Below, piece by piece: positions 52,637 to 61,397 of a stretch of DNA of 64,000 nt; position 1 is the first letter of the stretch; each line of letters starts with the position of its first letter. This stretch comes from Erinaceus europaeus (taxonomy: Eukaryota > Chordata > Mammalia > Eulipotyphla > Erinaceidae). Position numbers and translations under genes: made by a program. A model generated the notes under the pieces. That model ran no database searches. It was not told the DNA's origin and saw only the letters and a list, made by a program, of their open reading frames with translations. Where the stretch lies: contig NC_080171.1 of the NCBI RefSeq assembly GCF_950295315.1, positions 112,350,093 through 112,414,092 on the forward strand. The letters are read 5' to 3'.

Positions 52637-54184
52637 TGGCAAATGAACTGCCATCAATACATCTTGGAATCTGAGTCTATGCCCAAAGTTTGGCGTCGTG
52701 CGAAGATTATAGCGGTTTTGAAACCAAAGAAAGACCCAACACTGGCCGCCAGCTATAGACCAATTTCTCTCCTCTCCGTGTGTTACAGACTCCTTGAGAG
52801 GCTGCTTCTGTCACGTATTTCTCCTCTTACAGAGAAATTCCTATCACCTACCCAAGCTAGTTTCCGCCCAAGAAGATCTAACAGCGAACAAGCCCTAGCC
52901 CTCTCAACTTACATTGAAAATGGATTCCAGAAGAATTTAAAGACGGGTGCTGTCTTTGTTGATCTCACAGCAGCCTATGACACGGTCTGGCACTGTAGTC
53001 TCCTAGTCAAGATCTCAAGATGCCTGCCTCCATGGGTGGCCAACACTATATCATTTCTTCTCCAAAACAGAAGATTCCGGGTGCATCTGGGTGATAAGTC
53101 TAGCAGATGGAGACTTGTCTCAAGTGGCCTCCCCCAGCGCTCTGTTCTGGCTCCTATGCTATTTAATATTTACATCAATGACCTCCCAGAAACTTCTTCA
53201 AGGAAGTTCATCTACGCCGATGACATCTGCTGTGCAACTCAGGCATCCAAGTTCGACATCCTCGAGGAAACACTCACGAAAGACATGTCTCTGATATCTG
53301 ATTACTGTAAAAAATGGCGACTAATCCCTAGCACTGCAAAAACGGTATCATCTGTTTTCCATCTACACCATGCCTCGGCCTCACGTGAGCTTAATGTGCA
53401 GCTTGACAATACGAGAATCTGGCATGAAGCCCAGCCAGTCTATCTTGGCGTTACTCTCGATCGCACTCTGTCATTTCACGAACATCTCATAAAAACTGCA
53501 GCAAAGGTGGGTGCGAGGAATAACATCATTGCAAGTCTGGCCAGCTCCTCATGGGGCGCGAGCGCCTCCACACTGCGATCATCATCTCTGGCAATATGCT
53601 ATTCCACTGCAGAATACTGTGCCCCAGTATGGTTCCGTAGCCCCCATGTCCACTTGGTCGATTCCAAATTATATTCCTTCATGAGGATAATTTCTGGAAC
53701 CATCCGTTCCACCCCGGTTCCATGGCTGCCAGTTCTTAGCAACATCGCCCCACCAGATATTCGTCGGGATGTAGCATCATCTAAGTTCATTTCCCACGTC
53801 TACGCTCGACCAGACCTGCCGATATACGTGGATATCTTCGCCCACCCTGTTCAACGCTTGACATCTCGTCACCCAATCTGGTCCCCTACGCCTACACTGA
53901 ACTTCTCTGTTCCAGACTCTTGGAAACAGAGTTGGCAGTCAGCTGAGGTAAAGAACAAACACCTCATCACAGACCCCTGCAAGCGCCAACCCAGCTTTGA
54001 CCTAGCACGTTATGATTGGGCCCTCCTCAATCACTATCGAACAGGCCATGGCCGGTGCGCCGCTATGTTCCATTGCTGGGGAGCCAGAGACGACCCGAAC
54101 TGCCCCTGCAGCTACAGACAGACTATGACCCACATAGTCAACGACTGCCACCTCTCCAGATTCAAAGGAGGTCTCGAAACTTGA
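52550..54184 (+). pseudogene. reverse transcriptase ORF of the Vingi-like element, truncated
   Basis: The frame is open for 544 codons. The first ~30 (a CA-repeat read as THTH) precede the element. RT blocks follow in order: PKVWRRAKIIAVLKPKKD (45-62), YRPISLLSVCYRLLERL (69-84), QASFRPRRS (102-110), motif A VDLTAAYDTVW (137-147, catalytic Asp138), motif B GLPQRSVLAP (193-202), motif C IYADDI (221-226, bases 53213-53224), YLGVTLDRTLSFHEHL, and a C-terminal CxC-H-C cluster (CPCSYRQTMTHIVNDC). Motif B has Arg197 where the family normally has Gly, and FRPRRS also shows Gly-to-Arg. A TGA at 54182-54184 is followed in frame by 17 more codons to TAG at 54236-54238, suggesting a premature stop near the natural end. 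No endonuclease or RNase H is seen. Probably inactive, but only lightly decayed. Confidence 0.9.
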
Positions 54185-54290
54185 CATCAGGCTCAACCTG
54201 ACGCTGTCGACTGGCTACGGAAGAAGGGCAAACGCTAGAAGAAGAAGTACATAAAATTTCTGCTCATGAAGAGCTGTCAGTGAAGAAATG
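52640..54290 (+). mobile_element. Vingi-like (Ingi-related) non-LTR retrotransposon, 5'-truncated
   Basis: The segment holds a reverse transcriptase frame unlike L1, L2 or RTE, followed by an agaagaagaag-type 3' end and a short A-rich stretch. The 5' UTR and the endonuclease half are missing, as is usual for truncated LINE copies. Base composition is less CpG-depleted than neighbouring repeats (for example ggcgcgagcgcc at 53555). Vingi elements were described in Erinaceus and African pygmy hedgehog (Kojima and colleagues, 2011) and not in other mammals then sequenced. Assignment to Vingi rather than another Jockey/I-group clade is inference. A group A SINE starts at 54296. Confidence 0.82.
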
Positions 54291-54295
54291 AACAG

Positions 54296-54610
54296 GGAGT
54301 CGGGCTGTAGTGCAGCGGGCTAAGCGCAGGTGGCGCAAAGCACAAGGACCAGCATAAGGATCCCGGTTCAAACCCTGGCTCCCCACCTGCAGGGGAGTCG
54401 CTTCACAGGCAGTGAAGCAGGTCTGCAGGTGTCTATCTTTCTCTCCTCCTCTCTGTCTTCCCCTCCCTCTCTCCATTTCTCTCTGTCCTATCCAACAATG
54501 ACAACAACAATAATAACTACAACAATAAAACAAAAAGAGCAACAAAAAGGGAATAAATAAATAAAATAAATATAAAATATATATATATATAAAATAAAAA
54601 AATAAAATGA
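54296..54610 (+). mobile_element. group A tRNA-SINE
   Basis: gggagtcgggctgtagtgcagc head, CT body, (caa)n, then ataaataaataaaataaat and (TA)n tail. Confidence 0.94.
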
Positions 54611-54611
54611 A

Positions 54612-54726
54612 TATGCCACTTGCACACCAAGGCGTCCCCGCCCCGGAGCCCCAGGTTCTGTCCCTGGCACCAACATATGCCAGAGCTGTGAAGTACTCTG
54701 GTCTCTAGTTCATAAAAAATAAATAA
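54612..54726 (+). mobile_element. diverged tRNA-type SINE fragment
   Basis: gccccaggttctgtccctgg, caccaacatatgccagagctg, tactctggtctctag then ataaataag. Closest to group C/D. Confidence 0.6.
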
Positions 54727-54880
54727 GGGGGCCGGGCAGTGAGTGGTACACTCATTTAAGTGCACAAAGTATGAAGCACAGGGACCTGGGTAAAGACCCA
54801 GATTCAAACCACCCCCTTCCTCTCTCCCTCGCCCACCCCCACCCCATGTGCAGGGGAAAGCCTTACAAGCAGTGAAGCAG
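54727..54880 (+). mobile_element. group B SINE, 5' part (split by LTR)
   Basis: gggggccgggcagtgagtgg head, tttaagtgcacaaagtatg, a duplicated acctgggtaaagacccagattc, ccccatgtgcaggggaaag, gcagtgaagcag. Continues at 55585. Confidence 0.88.
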
Positions 54881-55584
54881 TGTGGGGCTCTGTGTAAGCT
54901 TGATAGAGCTTAGGGAGAACTCCCCCCATCCTTGGATGGAGGTCTGAGAAGATACCCTCTTGTTAGTCTCTCTCAACCGAGGTCAGCAAAGGAGAGAAAT
55001 CATCTCTCAGACTAAGTTCTTCCCTTCTTGACTTTCAAGCCCACAGAAACCTCAATACCTCTCTCCATTAACTGCAGGCCACATGGCCGCCTACTTTAAG
55101 ATTCATTTACTCAAAGTTCACCTCACCTTCTGATCACAGAGGAGAACACACCTTATCACACACTCCTAGCAGTGCCCTTTGATGCCCTCAATTTGCATCA
55201 AACCTTGCTTATCTTCTCTCTATCTTGCCTTAACTGGTTCAACCCCTATTCTCCTCTCAAAGGCCTCTGGGTAATTAAATGCCTGCATCAGGAGACTAAC
55301 TATCTTGACCTTTATGCATCTCATCAAATTCCTGTCAGAACCATCCCCCTACCATAGGGGCAAGCTGACCTTTAAGGAACCTGTAATTTCTGACATATTT
55401 GAATAATGTTCTTTGTTTGATTTTCTATTTAAACTCTTGCCCACCTGCCAATAAACGAGATTTGAGATTTGAAAACACATCATTTCTCCCTGGTGTCTTT
55501 GCTTCATTTCGTCCCTTGAGCGAGCAAGAGAGAGCCGGTCGGGTGCCTTCCTGCTGGTGTCACCCTGTGTGAACGCCACCGACA
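54881..55584 (+). mobile_element. solo LTR inside a SINE, 704 bp, perfect 6-bp target duplication
   Basis: Begins TGTGGGGC and ends CACCGACA. TATTTAAA at 55426-55433, AATAAA at 55450-55455, then an R/U5-like end with cttgagcgagcaagagagagcc. aagcag at 54875-54880 and 55585-55590 is the duplication, and the interrupted SINE resumes exactly there. A 6-bp duplication is typical of class II (ERVK-like) elements. No gag, pol or env remains, so it is a solo LTR left by recombination. Confidence 0.92.
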
Positions 55585-55755
55585 AAGCAGATTCTGCAGG
55601 TGTCTCCCTTTCTCTTTCCTTCTCTACCTGCCCCTCTGCTCTCAATTTCTTTCTTTCCTGTCCAGTAAAATGGGGGGGGAGGGCAACTGCCAGGAGCAGT
55701 AGATTCATAGTGCTGGCACTGAGCTCCACCAGTAAACCTAAGGCAAAGAAAAGTG
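55585..55755 (+). mobile_element. group B SINE, 3' part
   Basis: attctgcaggtgtctccct, ctctcaatttctttctttcc, then the gattcatagtgctggcac module and an aggcaaagaaaag end. Confidence 0.9.
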
Positions 55756-55984
55756 AATGAACAAGCCAGATGATGGAAGAAAGAATATGCCATATATGGA
55801 CATTATAGGTCATAGTGTGGTCACTAAATGAAAGCTGAACTTTGTCGACTGGGGAAGCACAGAAACAGTCTCCTCGGAATTTCTGGTCATAGCATTTACA
55901 TCAACCAATCAATGTATACCTTTGCTTTAGGTGTGTTTCTATTTAAAGACTCTGTACTTGACATTTGTTTTGGTTGGTTTGTTT

Positions 55985-56345
55985 GTTTTTATCATTTTAT
56001 TAGGCAGAGTAACCATTTACAGTATAGTTGTTTACACATGGGTATAATTTTTCTTCCTCTTTTTTCTTTTTTGATTATTTATTTATCAGGAAGATAAAAG
56101 GAGAAACAAAGAACCAGACATCACTCTGGTACATGTGTTGCCAGGTATTGAACTCAGGACCTCATGATTAAGAGTCCAATGCTTTATCTACTGTACCACC
56201 TCCTGGACCACAGGTACAATTTTTCATCTCTCTGTAACAGTTGCATGCAGAACACTCTCACCCGCCCCACCCACACCTTGCGTCCTTGTCCACCATCATG
56301 GACTTTGATATTTGCTGATGATTCATTCACACCAAAGCTCACAGG
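55985..56345 (-). mobile_element. retroposon 3' end, antisense, split by a group D SINE
   Basis: accatttacagtatagttg, acacatgggtataatttttc, then after the SINE ggtacaatttttcatctctc and catcatggactttgatatttg. The first part matches 14600-14665. Confidence 0.6.
56060..56214 (-). mobile_element. group D SINE, minus strand, nested
   Basis: attatttatttatcaggaag, aagaaccagacatcactctgg, ttgaactcaggacctcatg, ctttatctactgtaccacctcctgg. Confidence 0.88.
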
Positions 56346-56792
56346 TAGTGCCGGAACCTAAGTAAAGCCCATCTGACACATGCATTATCTCTAAAGCACA
56401 GCAGCACCTTCTAGAAGACACTTAAGAACACTGGACAGCCCTCAGAAGCATGCTTGTATCATTATAAATTTCAAAATTACCAACCAACAAAGCCCAACTG
56501 TGGCACCAAATGCATCAAGAAATAGAGACAAGTTTGAAGTATGACCTGAAACCAGAAAGAAAGGGTTTCCTTGCTCAAACTCAGCTGGAACATGAGTGTC
56601 AGGACTCTTATTTTTCCCATTTCCTGAGGTTTACAGTTAATGGTATTTATATACTTTTCCCAGATTTGGGAGCTACTCTCCTCCCTGATCCAGCTTTCTA
56701 GTCCTATTTCCAATCCTGACACCATTTCTCCAGATAATAACGTTCGCCCACCTGCACATTAGCTGTCGGGCTCAGGCAAAAATTAGTAAAGT
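56346..56792. other. unique sequence, no gene seen
   Basis: Nothing recognised. Confidence 0.4.
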
Positions 56793-57068
56793 CGGGAGTC
56801 AGGTGGTAGCACAGCGGGTTAAGCACACATGGCGCAAAGCGCAAGGACCGGCGTAAGGATCCCGGTTCCAGCCCCCGGCTCCCTTCACAGGTGGTGAAGC
56901 AGGTCTGCAGGTGTCTATCTTTCTCTCCTCGTCTCTGTCTTCCCCTCCTCTCTCCATTTCTCTCTGTCCTATCCAACAATGACAACATCAATAACAACAA
57001 TAACAACTACAACAACAATAAACAACAAGGGCAACAAAAGGGAAAATCAATCAATCAATATTTTTAAA
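56793..57068 (+). mobile_element. group A tRNA-SINE
   Basis: gggagtcaggtggtagcac head, ggttccagcccccgg B box, deletion of the cacctgcaggggagtcg segment, CT body, (caa)n and (aatc)n tail. Confidence 0.94.
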
Positions 57069-57228
57069 ACATGGAAATAATCATCTTATAAATAAATATT
57101 CCCTTAATAAAGTTATGCCGAAGTTGGGAGGAAAAGACGAATAACCGAAAGTGTTTTTAATTTAAATTTTAAATCAGCAGAGACTCTTCAAATGAAACAT
57201 TATTTGGTAATACAATGGCACAAACATG

Positions 57229-57358
57229 GACTAGGGTAGACAGCATAATGGTTATGCAAAGAGACTCTCATGCCTGAGGCTTTAAAGTTCCAGGTTCAAT
57301 GCCGAGCACCACCATAAGCCAGAACTGAGCAGTGCTCTGATAAAAAAAAAAAAAAAAG
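57229..57358 (+). mobile_element. group C SINE
   Basis: gactagggtagacagcataat, catgcctgaggctttaaag, gccagaactgagcagtgctctg, A15. A G-run (57358-57370) follows. Confidence 0.9.
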
Positions 57359-57370
57359 GGGGGGGGGGGG

Positions 57371-57454
57371 TTGAGGGCCGGTTGGTGACACACCTGGTTG
57401 AGCACACATATTACAGTGCACAAGGACCCAGGTTTGAGCCCCCGGTCCCCATCT
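57371..57454 (+). repeat. 84-bp group B SINE head, left member of a direct repeat
   Basis: ttgagggccggttggtgaca to gtccccatct. Matches 58480-58563 at 79 of 84 positions, all five differences being transitions. The SINE is cut off here. Confidence 0.9.
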
Positions 57455-58471
57455 CAGATACTGTGAGTTTATTCTCAGTCCTGCCCCAACTGTCTACCAT
57501 AATGCCAGACTTCAAAGTCTTCCTTGTGAGAATCCTCTTTCTCCTCACCACTTCTCCCAGCTGTGGAGTCACCTAGTTTCCTTCCCTCTCAGGGAGCCTC
57601 TTCTACAACTCTGACTTACGGTTCTAAGTGGAAGGCTGTTTCGCTCAGCCCAGCTGCCTTTCCTCTTTCCTATGAGTCCTCACAGCTCCTACTACTGCCT
57701 CTGTCCACTCCCAGCTGGGAAGGTGTCTCTGTGAGACATTTCAAGTGCCAAGGTGCTGAGGGCCTGTTCTGGCCTATGACTTACATAAAAAAAAAGCTGT
57801 TCTGTGACTTCCCCATCAACCCCATCCCCATCCCCACTCCAGTCTCTTTCTAATCCTCTCTTTGGAGCTGGCTGAGCTCAGGGCTTTAATATTTGTAGCT
57901 GTAGGGCTTAGGGCCTTGGCTGTGAAAGGCACTGCAGGGAGCAGGGGAGGAAAGAGGTTCTCTCAGGTGTTTGTAATGTAAGGGGGTAAGATGGGCAGGA
58001 TGGAGGGAGTCAGGGAAGTGGGGTTGGGATTCTGAGACTCTCCCCTTCACCAAGCAGGCAGTTCTGGAAGGAAGGGCAGCGCTCACTGATCAAGGCCCCC
58101 ACCACCTCTACTGACCTTGGGGAACTTTGCACAAGGAGTCAGTTCTAGCCTGTTAGCACCTACCTCGTGGGCACTGGGACAGGTAGAGGAGGGGCAGTCT
58201 AGCTCTGGCAGTGTTGGGGGGGCATGACAAAGAATCCAAAGGCAGGGATTGGGAGAGGGCACACTGGCAAGCTAGCTCTTTCCTTCCTCTACCCACATTG
58301 GGGTTGGAGTTCTCTCCTCCAGCTGTAACCATTTCTACCTCATTTTGCTGTGTGTTGTACATGGACCTATTTACCTCTTGTCTGCCGATGCTCTGCAGTT
58401 GTGGTCTGTCTACCTCAGAAGAGACTGTATTTTAAAAGAAAGTATTACACAGTATTAAAGTGGAAAAAAAA
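57455..58471 (+). pseudogene. candidate processed retrocopy (3' UTR-like), about 1 kb
   Basis: A non-repetitive block between direct repeats, ending with ATTAAA at 58454-58459 and A8 at 58464-58471, the signature of a polyadenylated transcript. No intron-like structure and no recognisable protein domain in the open frame 57563-57853. The source gene is unknown. Confidence 0.5.
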
Positions 58472-58479
58472 GGGGAGGG

Positions 58480-58690
58480 TTAAGGGTCGGTTGGTGGCAC
58501 ACCTGGTTGAGCACACATACTACAGTGCACAAGGACCCAGGTTTGAGCCCCCAGTCCCCATCTGTAGGGGGAAGCTTCACAAGTGGTAAAGCAGGGCTAC
58601 AGGTATCTCTCTTTCTCCCTCTCTACCTCCTTTCCCCCTCTCAATTTCTAGCTGTCTCTATCCAATAAATAAATAAAGATAATAAAAAAA
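58480..58690 (+). mobile_element. group B SINE, complete, right member of the direct repeat
   Basis: ttaagggtcggttggtggcac head, ggtttgagcccccag B box, CT body, aataaataaataaagataat tail. Confidence 0.92.
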
Positions 58691-59522
58691 AATTAATGAG
58701 AATGCCATTTAAAATTTTAAAAAATCACCAAAGTCACTTCATAAAGGTTATGACACTGAATTTAGGCATATCAAAAAGGAGCAAAGATGAATGAACTGCA
58801 AAATCACCATGCCCAAACTCCCCTTTCACAAAAGACTACACGGTGCATGCTTCTATGTCTACAAAACTCTAGAAAGGCACAATGATGGGCCCTCCCAAGG
58901 GGCTGCAAACAGGAATTAACGGGGAAGGGCATGCAGGAGACACTGAGGCAACAATGAAACTCTGTATCTTGCAGGGGCTTTGATTACGTGAGTACCTGCA
59001 CTTGGCTGATTCACCGGAGGATACTCTTGAGACTTACAGATTTCACTGAATATGAATTGGACTTTTATTTCTGTATGAATATAGAAGAATTTGTGTATAT
59101 ACATGTGAAAAGCCGGAGGAGAGGAGAGAGAATCAAGACCTGATTACACACCAACAAAGACAGTTGGAGGTGAGAGCCACCGAGCTGACAACTGTGTGTC
59201 TCTTGTCACCCTCTCAGGCCCCACAATCCCTAAGTGTTCCTTGGCATGAGGTATTCCCTGGCTCTGAAAAGCAAAGAGAAGCCCAGTACATTTCAGAATG
59301 AAATGTCAGTTTCATCAGGTATGTGTATTGAAAGAGAGAACTGGTTCCTAGGCACATTAATCCCCCCCCCACACACACACAAGGAATTCAGGGCTATCTG
59401 GCTGGGCCCTGCATCTTCCTGCTTATCCAATTTCCTCTGACAGATGCAGAGCTCATTCCAGGAGTCAAAGCCTCACCTGAAACATCTGAAGTCTGAGTTC
59501 TTAAAAAAAGGGGGGTGGGCAG
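58691..59522. other. unique sequence, no gene seen
   Basis: No repeat recognised. Short frames without motifs. Confidence 0.4.
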
Positions 59523-59523
59523 G

Positions 59524-59815
59524 AAAGAGTCGGGCAGTAGTGCAGCGGGTTAAGTACACATGGCACAAAGCACAAGGACTGGCGTAAGGATTCCGGTTTG
59601 AGCCCCTGGCTCCCCGCCTGCAGGGGAGTTTCTTCACAGGTGGTGAAGCAGGTCTACAGGTATTCTCTGTATTTTTCTCTGTCTCCCCCTCCTCTCTCTA
59701 TTTCTCTCTGTCCTATCTAACAACAATGACATCAATAATAACTACAACAACAATAAAAAAAAAAACAAGGGCAACAAAAGGAAAAATAAATAAATATAAA
59801 TTAAATTTTTTTAGG
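59524..59815 (+). mobile_element. group A tRNA-SINE
   Basis: aagagtcgggcagtagtgc head, CT body, (caa)n, acaagggcaacaaaagg and AT-rich tail. Confidence 0.94.
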
Positions 59816-59829
59816 AAAATCCACTGTCT

Positions 59830-59930
59830 GAGGCCCACCAGATGGCGCAGTGGCTAGAACATTGATCGAAATAGAAGTATCAAACCCCAGGTTCAATCCC
59901 TGGCATCACATGTACAAGAATGATACCTTT

Positions 59931-59970
<40 letters not shown>

Positions 59971-59998
59971 TAACTAAATAAATAATTTAAAATAAATG
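59830..59998 (+). mobile_element. group D SINE
   Basis: gaggcccaccagatggcgcag head, ggttcaatccctggcatc B box, (CT)n at 59936-59964, aactaaataaataattt tail. It runs straight into an L1 3' end. Confidence 0.85.
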
Positions 59999-59999
59999 A

Positions 60000-60345
60000 T
60001 GGGTGGGATGGAGCCTGAAAAATTCATGTTAAGTGAAATCAGTCAGAAAGAGAAGGATGAATATGGGATGATCTCACTCTCAGGCAGAAGTTGAAAAACA
60101 AGACCAGAAGAGAAAACACTCAGCAGAACCTGAACTGGAGTCGGTGTATTGCACCAAAGTCAAAGACTCTGGGGTGGGTGGGGAGAGTACAGGTTCAAAA
60201 AGGATGACAGAGGACCTAGTAGAGGTTGTATTGTTATGTGGAAAACTGAGAAATGTTATGTACAGACTATTGTATTTACTGTCAAATGTAAAACATTAAG
60301 CCCCCAATCAAGAAATTAAAAAAAAGAAAAGAAAAGAAAGAAAGA
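60000..60345 (+). mobile_element. L1 3' end, sense
   Basis: catgttaagtgaaatcagtc, gatgatctcactctcaggc, caccaaagtcaaagactctgg, gacctagtagaggttgtattg, gttatgtggaaaactgagaaatg, ccccaatcaagaaatt, then an A/GAAA tail. Confidence 0.9.
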
Positions 60346-60489
60346 ATGGGTGGAAGGTAGATAGCATAATGGTTATGCAAACAGATTCTCATGGCTTGAG
60401 GCTCCAAAGTCTCAGGTTCAAGTCCCTGCACCACCATAAACCAGAGCTGAATAATGCTCTGTTAAAAAAAAAAAAAAAAAAAAAAAAAA
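60346..60489 (+). mobile_element. group C SINE with long poly-A
   Basis: gggtggaaggtagatagcataatgg head, ccagagctgaataatgctctg, A26. Confidence 0.9.
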
Positions 60490-60885
60490 GGAGAAGAAAA
60501 AGAATACTGCCCTTTTTTTTCAATTATATGCCATCGTCCCTTTTCAGGACACTTAAAGTCATCCTCACCATGCCTGCTCCAATTCCTTTGTCGCTTTTCA
60601 CCTTGGCCCTCACTTTCTATCACTTTCTCTGACTCACCCCAGTCTGTGCGTCATTCCCCTTCCCTATGAAAGTGAGAGGCCACAGGGCAACCATCTGCCT
60701 GCTGGCTCAGGGCTGCGCCCCAGCACTCAGAAAATTGTCTGGCACAGAAGTGTCCAATGTGTTACCATGGATGGCTGCCCAAGACCAGCTGCTACACTTG
60801 CAAAGTTTGCTCCAAACTCTCAAGTATGTTTATGTTTTCTTGTTGCATCAGTCTGAGGGTGATGTGCATTTCTATGCACTTTTAA
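60490..60885. other. unique sequence, no gene seen
   Basis: Nothing recognised. The plus frame 60666-61046 crosses into a diverged SINE. Confidence 0.4.
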
Positions 60886-60889
60886 TTAT

Positions 60890-61023
60890 CTCATCTACTA
60901 TAGTTTATTTACTAAAAGAGAAAGAGGTAGAGCACTGCTCCAACATGTTCAGTACCAGGGATCAAACCGAAGACCTCATGCACACAGGTCCTGAGCTCTA
61001 CCCACTGAACCACCTCCATAGCC
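60890..61023 (-). mobile_element. diverged group D-type SINE, minus strand
   Basis: gtaccagggatcaaaccgaag, acctcatgcacacaggtc, gctctacccactgaaccacct. Confidence 0.65.
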
Positions 61024-61099
61024 ACTGGAAGAACACTGAGATGTAGCTCCATCTATTCTGCCTGTGTGGGAAGTCACTGCTCCTGTAGTCTGAGTTCTT

Positions 61100-61383
61100 T
61101 TTATTTCTTAATTTTTTAATATTTATTTATTTTTATTTTTCCCTTTTTTGTTGCCCTTGTTTATTGTCATTGTGGTTGTTGTTATTGTTATTGCTATCAC
61201 TGTTATTGGATAGGACAGAAAGAAATGGAGAGAGGAGGGGAAGACAGAGAGGGGGAGAGAAAGATCAACACCTGCAGACCTGCTTCACCGTCTGTGAAGC
61301 GACTCCCCTGTGGGGATCCTTACGCTGGTTCTTGTGCTTTGTGCCACCTGCACTTAACCCACTGTGCTACCAGCCGACTCCCA
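61100..61383 (-). mobile_element. group A tRNA-SINE, minus strand, perfect 14-bp target duplication
   Basis: Tail complement tttttgttgcccttgttt to head complement gctaccagccgactccc, B-box part deleted. tagtctgagttctt at 61086-61099 and 61384-61397. Confidence 0.96.
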
Positions 61384-61397
61384 TAGTCTGAGTTCTT

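Noticed and set aside
54881..55584. Intact provirus
   Set aside because: No gag, pol or env sequence adjoins any LTR in the window. These are solo LTRs or fragments.
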